From NCBI RefSeq assembly GCF_014639235.1, contig NZ_BMFU01000001.1:124001-188000 (forward strand): a DNA stretch of 64,000 bases, in the 5' to 3' direction. This document shows positions 54,415-62,800 of the stretch, in pieces. A model generated the notes under the pieces. That model did not search any database, had not been told where the DNA came from, and saw only the letters and a program-made list of their open reading frames with translations. The stretch's first letter is position 1; the number at the start of each line of letters is the position of its first letter. The position numbers were made by a program, and so were the translations under genes. This DNA is from Paenibacillus silvae (lineage in GTDB: Bacteria > Bacillota > Bacilli > Paenibacillales > Paenibacillaceae).

Positions 54415-54769
54415 TCAGGCAGCTCCTCTCTTATGCATATTATTCTATATCCCATTAACCCTGACCGACAGATTAAAAACAATAACTGCATGGTGTGGTG
54501 ATAATCCCATGATAGGGTGAATGTGGCGCAGTGCGTTCATGTATGACGAGTGACTGTTTTGTGTTGTGAGGCTCTTGATTTTATGTGGGTCGTGCAGTAA
54601 CGTTTGGGATAGTATGTTGGAGATGTAGCAAAATGCGATGATGTATGGCGAGGTACTTCAAGCCGAATAACTTACGGGATATCTTGGCTTCACACAAGTA
54701 AGTATGGATATTTAAGAGAATGAATGCATCTTACGAAGCATGAGAGCGATTTCGTATATCCCCCCCACC

Positions 54770-54966
54770 TCTAACGATTCCCAGAAACGCTATTTGGGGC
54801 ATATCGTCCCTTTTTGTTTTCTAACGATTTCAGGAAAGCCTATTTCAATCATTTGTTATGAAAATAGAGCATTTTCTTCGATTTTGACCTAAATAAGCTC
54901 TCTGGGGATCGTTAGAATCTCAGAGAGCTTAAATTGGTCCAAATAAGCTCATCTGAGATCGTTAAA
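54770..54966. repeat. Four-copy inverted repeat array, 50-bp period
   Basis: A 26-nt motif (TCTAACGATyyCAG...TATTT) occurs at 54770-54795 and 54820-54845 on the plus strand and at 54891-54916 and 54941-54966 inverted. Spacing within each pair is exactly 50. The stretch 54895-54930 also forms a perfect hairpin AAGCTCTCTG/CAGAGAGCTT. Confidence 0.8.
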
Positions 54967-55034
54967 AAATCTATTGAGCATCTCCCCTGTTTAGCTACGC
55001 TTTAAATTATACGAAGGTGTATTCGTTATACTCT

Positions 55035-55320
55035 GATGTGCTTCATGCGTACTTCTGACAAACTCCTACATGCTTCTCGCCTTTGTGCGCTGCTAATGTG
55101 TTCTTAGTGATTGCTGTGCTTCTGGTATACTCCCCTATTCCTCTGACATCCTTGTTCACTGCTGATGCATTCTTATTGGCTCCGATGTGCTTCATGCGTA
55201 CTTCTGACATATCACAAGCTTCTGCCCACTCTTGTACACTCTTAATGTGTTCTTTGGGATTTACATGTGTTCTTTGAGATTTACTGTACTCCAGACACAC
55301 TCCCACATGCTTCTGCCACC
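55035..55320. repeat. Degenerate direct repeats
   Basis: A 26-bp sequence (55035-55060) recurs exactly at 55184-55209, 149 bp away. A looser unit built on ACATGCTTCT (55069, 55308) and three copies of TGTGTTCTT are interspersed. Origin unknown. Confidence 0.75.
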
Positions 55321-55405
55321 TTTGTGCCCTACGATGTATCCTTATCGCTATAATTGCTTATAAAGCACTCGGATGTGACTATGATGTTCTCTTGTTCATT
55401 TCTGT

Positions 55406-55448
55406 TGTGACCTATGTCACCTGACATGTACCAAAATCACGTTAAGAT
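55406..55448 (+). promoter_or_regulatory. FNR/CRP box and -10 upstream of the second Crp/Fnr gene
   Basis: TGTGA-N6-TCACC (55406-55421; one mismatch) and TAAGAT (55443-55448); centre to -10 distance 29.5 nt. Confidence 0.65.
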
Positions 55449-55606
55449 AAAATGATGAATTCACAGCAGGTTGAACCATATTAGAAACTGCACGACTCCA
55501 ACTATTTCAACATTTCCCACCTTCATGGGACGCAGCAAGCAACCAGTAACAATCCGAACCATATCACCAATAAAAAGATAAGCATTAACGGAGAGGATGA
55601 ATATGC

Positions 55607-56308
55607 ATGACCCGAGTAAACAAGGATACAGCCGCAGCATTTCTGCAGCAGTTCCCCATTTTCCAGGATCTCAGCCCCGAGGAATTGAAGCAGGTTGAAG
55701 AAATCGCTATATCCCGAAACATGAATCGAAAAACCGTAATTTTTAGCGAGGGCAGTGAGAAAGAGGCGGTTTTCTTTATCCGTACCGGCATTGTCAAAGC
55801 GTATAAAACCGATGAAAATGGGCACGAGCAGATTGTATCCTTTCTTAAAACAGGCGATATGTTTCCGCATACCGGCTTTTTCAACGCGCATCCCTATCCG
55901 GCCACCGCTGTAGGCATTACGGCTACAAGTCTGCTGGCAATTCCCGTCCGGCATTTTGAACGGCTCATGCTGAGCACGCCCTCCATTGCCATCAAAATTA
56001 TGCGTGTGCTGGGTGATAAAATTCGGGAATTACAGGATAAATTACAGGTGCTCTCCGGGCAGGATGTCCGTAACCGAGTGCTCTCCTTTCTTCTAATGCT
56101 TGCAGAGCAGCATGGACAGCAGCAGAAGGATAAGGTTATCATCAACCTGCCGATGACACATCAGGAATTCGCCAATTCCATTGGTACGACAAGGGAAACC
56201 GCCAATCGACTGCTGAACCAGCTGGCAAAGGATGAATTATTGGAGGTTGATCGCAGCCGCATCATCATTCATGATCTGCAAAGCTTGAAGGAACAGCGGG
56301 ATACCTGA
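55607..56308 (+). CDS. Crp/Fnr family regulator, cysteine-free
   Basis: 233 residues. Barrel about 10-125, HTH about 175-210 with recognition helix TRETANRLL (Arg196, Glu197, Arg201). This R-E...R set is that of CRP, which reads TGTGA, so this protein is the better candidate for the TGTGA boxes of the region. No cysteine at all, so it cannot carry an Fe-S cluster; it must sense something else or need no ligand. Its own promoter has such a box, suggesting autoregulation. Confidence 0.88.
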   Translation: MTRVNKDTAAAFLQQFPIFQDLSPEELKQVEEIAISRNMNRKTVIFSEGSEKEAVFFIRTGIVKAYKTDENGHEQIVSFLKTGDMFPHTGFFNAHPYPATAVGITATSLLAIPVRHFERLMLSTPSIAIKIMRVLGDKIRELQDKLQVLSGQDVRNRVLSFLLMLAEQHGQQQKDKVIINLPMTHQEFANSIGTTRETANRLLNQLAKDELLEVDRSRIIIHDLQSLKEQRDT

Positions 56309-56349
56309 GCTTGAGCCGTACATATTTTACTTTTGATATATTTGTGCAG

Positions 56350-56388
56350 AAAAGACTTTAAACTGATCCACCTGGTTTAAGGTCTTTT
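56350..56388 (+). terminator. Terminator of the second Crp/Fnr gene
   Basis: Stem AAAAGAC/GTCTTTT extended by TTAAAC/GGTTTAA, followed by CGTTT. Confidence 0.7.
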
Positions 56389-56428
56389 CGTTTACCTAAA
56401 TAAGGCCAGATTATGACAAAACGAAAGG

Positions 56429-56471
56429 TGTGACCCGGCTCACACAGACACATACCCCGCTTTTTTATAAT
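56429..56471 (+). promoter_or_regulatory. FNR/CRP box and consensus -10 of the DUF2249 gene
   Basis: Exact TGTGA-N6-TCACA (56429-56444) and perfect TATAAT (56466-56471), no -35; centre to -10 distance 29.5 nt, classic activator-dependent class II layout. Confidence 0.8.
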
Positions 56472-56515
56472 CAAATTGCATCATCATACACCAATCCAAT
56501 CGGGAGGAATGACCT

Positions 56516-56749
56516 ATGAATACCTACACGGCAACCATTAATGCCACAGAGTACCCACCGCATTTGAAGCATAAAGTGATCTTTGAGACGTTCGAGAGTC
56601 TTCAGCCTCAGGAATCCATGCTGCTTGTTAATGATCACGATCCCAAACCACTTCGCCTCCAGTTTCAAGCTACACATCCTGACGGGTATGACTGGGAGTA
56701 TATTGAACAGGGACCTACCACATTTCAGGTCAAAATTACAAAACGATAG
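56516..56749 (+). CDS. DUF2249 domain protein
   Basis: 77 residues, a complete DUF2249 domain (HKVIFETFESLQPQESMLLVNDHDPKPL; WEYIEQGPTTFQVKI). These small proteins occur with denitrification, nitric-oxide and hemerythrin-type genes; molecular role unknown. GGGAGGAA before the ATG and a very clear FNR/CRP-type promoter place it in the anaerobic/redox regulon here. Confidence 0.88.
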   Translation: MNTYTATINATEYPPHLKHKVIFETFESLQPQESMLLVNDHDPKPLRLQFQATHPDGYDWEYIEQGPTTFQVKITKR

Positions 56750-56897
56750 AATGGAGCTGAGCAGAAATGGCGCATGTGAGATCATGAATGATACCACACT
56801 GCGTCTTCTTTCTCATAACATTCACTTCAGCATAGAAAAAAGAGATCCTTGGCGGAGCCTGCAATTTCCAATAATCGATCTATTTTATTTTTTTATA

Positions 56898-57239
56898 TTA
56901 AATATCCTTCGCGTACGAAGCTTCCGGCACTTTGCTCAGTACCACAAATAACCGAACCTCCGCATCACTCGTATTATGGAATTCAAATTCAGTCTCCCCT
57001 CCGCAGGACACCACATCTTCTGTTTGAATCTCGTACTCCTTTCTGTCCAGCATCAGAGTGCCTTTACCTTCAACAACGAGCAGCGTAAGGTCTGCACCGG
57101 GATGTTTGTGAACAGGAAGCTGTTGCCCTGGCAGAAAATGAAGCACGAAGGTTACACCGCCTCCTGGTTGAGACAACACCCGTTTTGTGAAACGTTCCGT
57201 GCTGTAGGCTTTGACTTCTTGTAATGACGTGATACTCAT
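56898..57239 (-). CDS. Small cupin protein
   Basis: 113 residues, single cupin (GQQLPVHKHPGADLTLLVVEGKG; GGETEFEFHNTSDAEVRLFVV). The third in-frame ATG (57239) has the proper distance to AGGAGG, so it was chosen over 57248. Such small cupins often accompany DUF2249 and Fnr genes. An FNR-type box TTGAT-N4-ATCAA precedes it. Confidence 0.82.
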   Translation of the reverse strand: MSITSLQEVKAYSTERFTKRVLSQPGGGVTFVLHFLPGQQLPVHKHPGADLTLLVVEGKGTLMLDRKEYEIQTEDVVSCGGETEFEFHNTSDAEVRLFVVLSKVPEASYAKDI

Positions 57240-57277
57240 GTTCATCATCCTCCTGTATTTGTTCTGGTGATGTATTC

Positions 57278-57319
57278 ATCTTAACGCGAAAAAACCTGCA
57301 GCTCCTTGATTCAAATCAA
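57278..57319 (-). promoter_or_regulatory. FNR-consensus box and -10 of the small cupin gene
   Basis: Exact TTGAT-N4-ATCAA (57306-57319) and TAAGAT on the minus strand (57278-57283). Centre to -10 distance is 29.5 nt, the same as in the four plus-strand promoters, but the box is of the Gram-negative FNR type rather than TGTGA type. Confidence 0.65.
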
Positions 57320-57412
57320 GAAAACGCAGGCTATGGTGCACCAATTGGTTTACCGTCTTTTGATATATTCGAAAATATAGTACAGATCCATATTATAATA
57401 GAAGAAACATGT

Positions 57413-58408
57413 TCATATCACGAGACGTCCTCTCTTCTCGGCCAGGCCGATCGTGGCATGCACACCAGAGTTGAACTCCAGGAAATCCTGTTCCACACCG
57501 TCACTGAAAATAACTCCATCCTCCGGCATCTGTGAAACAATGTGCAGCGGCTGCTTGGCATGAATCTGTCCAAATACGAGACTGGCTGCGGTGGTGCGGC
57601 TCGGAAACGGCTCCCTGACGGTATAGTATAAATACGGGGCATCCCACATAAATCCACTCGTATTTGTACTTCCTGCTGACTCGGCTGCCGATGCCACTTC
57701 ACCGCTCCCGGTACGGCTCAGCTGCTGCCAGGCTGCAGAACCTACAATGCCTGAGGCACCTGCGAGCACACTTTTGAACCATCCTGTCGATCCCATGCCT
57801 GTAGACACAATAATGCCGCTGGAGGATTGATGTTCGCTTCTTGCTCCCAGACGCACTTCATAACGTGCCGATACATGTGTCTTACGTCCAATAAACAGGT
57901 CATTGACACCGTACAAAACCTGTCCGTCATTCAGCTCAACCTTGGCAAGTGTCACCTCTCTCAGCGCACGCTGCTTGCGCATCACATCCGGCACGATGAA
58001 GCTTAGATCCTCGACTGTAAAAGGTAAAAGCACCCCGTCCCACCGCATCGGATCTGGATTCACGCCAATCAGCGGCTGCTCGGTAACATATTTCAACGTA
58101 TTGGCAACCAGGCCATCCTGCCCGACCACCACGACAATATCTTGCTCTCCAAATATAAAATTCGGCACATGTTCCCGGTCAATCATCTGGACACGTCCAA
58201 GCTGACTCAATTGCTGCTGAGCAAGCTGTATCGATTGTCGGTAACGTCGGTCTTCTTCGATGTAATCGCTAAAATCCGCACCAAGACGTTCGATGTAGAA
58301 CTGGGCCTGCTGTACGGTATTGTACCGGACAATCAGTTCCTCCAGCCGGGTTCTGCGTTTGACCAGAACTAATTTGTGCTCACTCATGGGTTCATTTATC
58401 TTAACCAT
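57413..58408 (-). CDS. NAD-kinase-like protein
   Basis: 331 residues related to ATP-NAD kinases: GQDG at 96-99 in place of the usual GGDG (Asp98 kept), VNDLF (Asn169-Asp170) in place of NE, and VSTGMGSTGW in place of the T/S-x-T/G-GSTAY loop. An inserted Ala/Ser/Gly segment (about 235-255) is unusual. A second NAD kinase or altered specificity is possible. Third gene of an SPFH operon; overlaps the 68-residue gene by 8 nt. Confidence 0.82.
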   Translation of the reverse strand: MVKINEPMSEHKLVLVKRRTRLEELIVRYNTVQQAQFYIERLGADFSDYIEEDRRYRQSIQLAQQQLSQLGRVQMIDREHVPNFIFGEQDIVVVVGQDGLVANTLKYVTEQPLIGVNPDPMRWDGVLLPFTVEDLSFIVPDVMRKQRALREVTLAKVELNDGQVLYGVNDLFIGRKTHVSARYEVRLGARSEHQSSSGIIVSTGMGSTGWFKSVLAGASGIVGSAAWQQLSRTGSGEVASAAESAGSTNTSGFMWDAPYLYYTVREPFPSRTTAASLVFGQIHAKQPLHIVSQMPEDGVIFSDGVEQDFLEFNSGVHATIGLAEKRGRLVI

Positions 58409-58607
58409 CTGTGATTTCTCCTCCCGCTTTCCCTTTGACTTGAGGATGATCTTTGTTTATTTCTTTGACTTTTTGACTGGTCTCACTGACTTGTTTCACC
58501 AGAAGATTGGCTTGATTGTCTGACACGTTCTGACTTACTCGACTGGATCGTGTAGTCCTTGTTCTGGAAGCGGACAGATTCGTTTGTTTGCCCCATCCCA
58601 GAATCAT
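58401..58607 (-). CDS. 68-residue linker protein of the SPFH/NAD-kinase operon
   Basis: Starts within the SPFH stop (ATGA overlap, GGAGGTG ribosome site) and ends 8 nt inside the NAD-kinase-like gene, so all three are translationally coupled, strong support that this short frame is real. Ser/Thr/Arg-rich N half (SASRTRTTRSSRVSQ), helical Lys-rich C half (SETSQKVKEINKDHPQVKGK). Function unknown. Confidence 0.75.
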   Translation of the reverse strand: MILGWGKQTNLSASRTRTTRSSRVSQNVSDNQANLLVKQVSETSQKVKEINKDHPQVKGKAGGEITDG

Positions 58608-59647
58608 CGTGCCGCACCTCCTTTGCCTCTGCCTTCTGCTGGTGCCATCAGACCCTGCAGCAGATCTGGCGAAATGTTAAGCTGTCCGATCTTGCCCGCA
58701 TTTTCGGCCAGCTCCTGGAACGCAAGTGCAATTAATTTATCCGAATTCATGCCCATATTCGCCATGGCTTGCAATACATTCGGCTGCACATGCTGGAGCG
58801 AATTCATGATGGCCGCAATCTCATAGGCCTTCGCATCTGCCTCGGCATTCTGGTTTGCTATGGTGAGCTCAATCAGCTGCTGCTTGCGTTCCTCCATCGC
58901 AGTATTGAACTGGAGCTGCTCCTGCTCCATCTCGTTCTGCTTCTGCTTCACCGAGCGCTCTGCCTGCAATTGCGTTTCCCGAATCTGCTGTCGCTTTGTT
59001 TCCACAGCGATCTCGGTGTTCAGTTCATTTTCCTTCACTCGACGCTCCTGCTCAATGGAAGCATTGCGCCGCACATACAACGCCTCGTCTGCCTGACGCA
59101 GAATTTCCTCTCTCGCCTGTGCTTCCAATGCACGCATCGTTTCCTTATTGGGCAAAATCGCCAGAATCGACAGATTCATAAGCTCAACACCCAGCTTCTC
59201 CAGTTCCTCGTGCTGCGTAACCTCACGCTTCATGCTGCTGGCGAGCCGTTCACTCGACTGAATTGCTTCTCTCAGCGGCAGCTGCTCCAGATATTTTTTG
59301 GTGAGCACCTTGGCGATCGTAATGACACGCTGATCCAGCTTACCGGGATCGTCCGACATATATTGATTTTTGCGTAAATTATACGTGTAATTCAGGCTCT
59401 TGGTAATTTTGCTGTAATCCATAATGCGATAGCTGAGCTGACCCTGCACAGTAACAGTCTGATAATCCGCTGTAATCTCTTCAAACATAAAGGGTACATC
59501 GACCGACGATACAGGCAGCACAACGACCGAAGTCGTCGGCTCATAATAATAAAACGATAACCCCACACCCTCGCGCTGCACTCTGCCGTTCTTCACCTTC
59601 ATTACATATTCACTGGGTTGAAACTTTACGAATCGGAATCCAAACAT
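58604..59647 (-). CDS. SPFH/band-7 domain protein
   Basis: 347 residues, no membrane segment at the N terminus. SPFH domain about 5-185 (FVKFQPSEYVMKVKNGRVQREG; VTVQGQLSYRIMDYSKI), long charged coiled coil about 185-285, then a hydrophobic Met/Ala/Gln-rich C terminus. SPFH proteins form membrane-microdomain or capsid-like oligomers. It heads an operon with the 68-residue protein and the NAD-kinase-like protein. Confidence 0.88.
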   Translation of the reverse strand: MFGFRFVKFQPSEYVMKVKNGRVQREGVGLSFYYYEPTTSVVVLPVSSVDVPFMFEEITADYQTVTVQGQLSYRIMDYSKITKSLNYTYNLRKNQYMSDDPGKLDQRVITIAKVLTKKYLEQLPLREAIQSSERLASSMKREVTQHEELEKLGVELMNLSILAILPNKETMRALEAQAREEILRQADEALYVRRNASIEQERRVKENELNTEIAVETKRQQIRETQLQAERSVKQKQNEMEQEQLQFNTAMEERKQQLIELTIANQNAEADAKAYEIAAIMNSLQHVQPNVLQAMANMGMNSDKLIALAFQELAENAGKIGQLNISPDLLQGLMAPAEGRGKGGAAR

Positions 59648-59669
59648 AGCTCATTCCTCTTTTCATAAT

Positions 59670-59730
59670 AATGTCGTTTTGATATTATCGAAATGATAAC
59701 AAATGAATTCGATATTGTCAATACGACATT
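59670..59730 (-). promoter_or_regulatory. Sigma-A promoter of the SPFH operon with flanking inverted repeats
   Basis: TTGACA (59716-59721), 17-nt spacer, TATCAT (59693-59698). Inverted octamers AATGTCGT (59670-59677) and ACGACATT (59723-59730) flank it, and a further GTCGT half-site lies upstream; a repressor binding pair is likely. Confidence 0.7.
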
Positions 59731-59745
59731 AACGACAATTATAAA

Positions 59746-59780
59746 AAAAGAGACCGAATCCGCGATTCGACCTCTCTTTT
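59746..59780 (-). terminator. Terminator of the galactanase gene
   Basis: Stem AAAAGAGA/TCTCTTTT with inner GAATC/GATTC, bounded by A and T runs; 40 nt past the stop. Confidence 0.8.
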
Positions 59781-59821
59781 CTTACGTTTAAGTTTATTTT
59801 TTCAAGCATCAATTAAAATTC

Positions 59822-62800
59822 TTAATACAACTTTTCCAGCAGCCTCGCTACTGCAACAGCTCCTTGCGCACGATTTGCGGTCTGTTTTGGACCAAAAGTG
59901 CTGTCCGGCAGCCCGTTTAATACGCCAAGCTCCAGCATGGAAGCCACAGCGTCTTGTGCGTATACGGCAATTGCGGTTTGATCTTTAAACACAGGCTGTA
60001 CAGCAGCTGTTGCAGAAGCCATATTATTCAGATCACCCGCTGCCAACATTGCCCGATGCAGCATAACAGCCATATCCTGACGTGATATGCGATCATTTGC
60101 ACCGAATGTCCCATCCGCTCTGCCCTGAACAATGTTCATCGCAAGACCTGCGCGAACGGCATCCGCATACCATTGATCTGACTTGACGTCTGTCGGTAGT
60201 GTAACTGAAGAATCCGTGTGATTCGCTTTTCCAATCCCTTTAACGAGCATCTGTAAAAATTGGGCACGGGTAAGTTCACCCTGCGGCTCAAAACGAGTAT
60301 CACTCATACCTGCAATGATACCTTTGCTATAGAGATGTTGAACCTCTTGAACTGCCCAGGCATGCTGCTGCAAGTCGGTTAAAGGCACTTTGACATTGGT
60401 AATGACGTAACTGCCAGGCTTGGACGGCTTGAATGCCATCGTAGCTGTAGTTTGCTCATACTTGGTATATATCACAGGCTGCAGTTCGCCATTCGTTGTG
60501 ATGGCATTGACAACCATAACCGTATGATCTGCTTTGGCAGGCTGTACATCGGATAAAAGCACTTCAACCGTCTTGTCAGCCCACTGGATCGACTTGTTAT
60601 TGAGCAGCGTCTGCACATCAACCACAGGATGATTGCCGATACTTGCTCGCTGGGCAGCAGACACTTGCTCTGCTGAGCCTTCTGCAACGACAACGTCAAA
60701 CGTACCTCCAGTCTCCGCAATCGTGAGCGGCAGGGACCGAAGCGGGATACGAACTGTCGTTTTGCCCACGACAACATCAATGGACTGTACTTCCGCCGAT
60801 TTAACCCATGAAGCCAGCTGACTCGATGAAATCTGGAACGTCACCGCTTTGGAACGGTCAGGCACATCGGCCACCAGCTTCAAGGTACGTTTGCCTGTGT
60901 CCATTGCCTTCAAAGCCTGAGCAAGCTCGGCTGCACTTGGATGCACTGCAAATTTGCCCTCTCCTGTGGCTGTTCCTTTTACGGTAATGGAACCACTCGT
61001 TGTTTCGTTACCAGGCGCCGGCTGCGGTGTTGCTGCCGGATTATTCGTACCTGCCGAAGATGAAGGCGAACCGGACGAACTGCCTGGCTGGGACGGCTGT
61101 CCCGTGCCCGGGTTTGCAGTCTGGCGTACGAGCTGCGCAGCGGCATCCTTCAGCTGTTGGTCCGCACTGGTTAGCTCTTGCTCCGTAGCTTCCGCATCCA
61201 GAATCAGCTGCCGTGCTTGCTTCAGCACCTGACTGAATACATTCCAGCTGGAAGCCGTGTAATCGGCTTGTTTTAATGCTTCTACAGATGCAACAGTTGA
61301 TTTCAAAGCACTTCTGTCCGCCGGGATGGTACCATAAGCTTCAAATTCCATGAACCCGACCCATGAGGAACCTGCGGTAATCGTCACGCGAACGTAACGC
61401 CCCTCTGTTCCCTCCGGGAGAACGTGACTTGGGGATGTAGACACGACAACATCGCTGGTAGTATCCACGACCGTTTTGAAATGTTCATTATCATCGGATA
61501 CATCAATTCTGTATTTGATGCCACCGCTCCACATCGACATTTCAATTTTCCTTAAATTCGCAACCTGTCCGAGGTCCACCGTCCACCAGGTGTTCTCACC
61601 CGGTCCCTGGTCTGACCCCCAGGACGTGGTTGGATCATCGTCAATTGCGCCTGCCGGCGAGTTGTCCTTGCCGCCACCATTTCCTGCACTGCTTGAAGCT
61701 ATAGCTGTTTTACCTGTCGTCAAGGCCTCAAGCTTGACCAGATTCTTGAAAGCTTGTTTTAACGTATCCAGTGCTGCATTTACCTGAGATTGCTTAGCAT
61801 CTGTATTGTCTCTCACCTGAATAGCATCCTGCAAAGCTTGCTGTAGAACAGACCAGCTGCGATGTGTATAGGATGATTCATTTTCCAGCTGCATGAGCTG
61901 AATGTACTGGTGCAGTTCTGTTTTATCCACATCAGACAAGCCCACAATAGCTGCTTCAAGACGCTCTGTTGCTTGATTTACATCTGTTTGGGTAGCTCTT
62001 TCGTTATTTAGAACGGATTTCGCATGTTCCAACGCTTTGCTGAATACAGCCCATGTGGCTGCCGACCAGTTATTCTGTTGAAATGTCTCAGCTTCTGCAA
62101 TCTTATCATTCAGTGCTTTACGATCTGGCGTTTTCACGCCAAGCTGTAACATCACACTTTCCAAAGATGCTGTCGCTGCATTGGTTTCCTCTTGACTCAC
62201 ACCACCTGACGTATACGCTTTAGCGTATACTTCTTCAGCTGCATGAATTGCAGGGGCCAGACTCCCCCACGTTTCTGGTGTAAAGTCACTTTCGACAAGG
62301 GCGTTTGCCCGTGTCAGTACTGCTGCCAGCTGCTGCCGATCTGTTGGCGTCTGCACAAGCCCTCTTTTGAATACGTCGAGAGACCACAAGGCTCTGCCTT
62401 CTTTGGAATATCCGCCATTTGCCGGAAACTCATCGTAATCAAACATGCCCTGGTTCTCCCACGCATCACCTTCGGTATCAATCCAGCCTACCCCTGCCGG
62501 AATCCAAGCCGGCTCCCAGTAGAAGAAGCCTGCCCCGCGATTATCAGGCACGTTTGCAATCAGATCCATAATTCCCGCAATTGCATCGTATTGACCTTGA
62601 ACCGACGCCGGGAACGTTGCCCCTCCAACATGAAGAGCTTGATCCGAGCCAATAATATTTCCATGCTTGTCCCCATTTTTATAAGTAAACGGATAGGACG
62701 TTTCTGCGATAATGACATCTTTACCAAACGCTGCGGATACTTCATTCATCGTTCGCTGCACATCGGCAAATGTTCCATGCCAGAACGGGTAATACGACAG

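Larger units (their letters stand above)
54415..55405. other. Gene-free region with two repeat systems
   Basis: About 1 kb without a credible gene. 54415-54769: nothing recognised. 54770-54966: palindromic 50-bp-period repeats. 55035-55320: degenerate direct repeats. The longest minus-strand frame (55043-55306) reads copies of one repeat in different phases, so it is not coding. Confidence 0.7.

Noticed and set aside
55043..55306. 87-codon minus-strand frame in the repeat region
   Set aside because: The 26-bp repeat is read in different phases within it (149 bp apart), there is no good ribosome site, and the composition follows the repeats.
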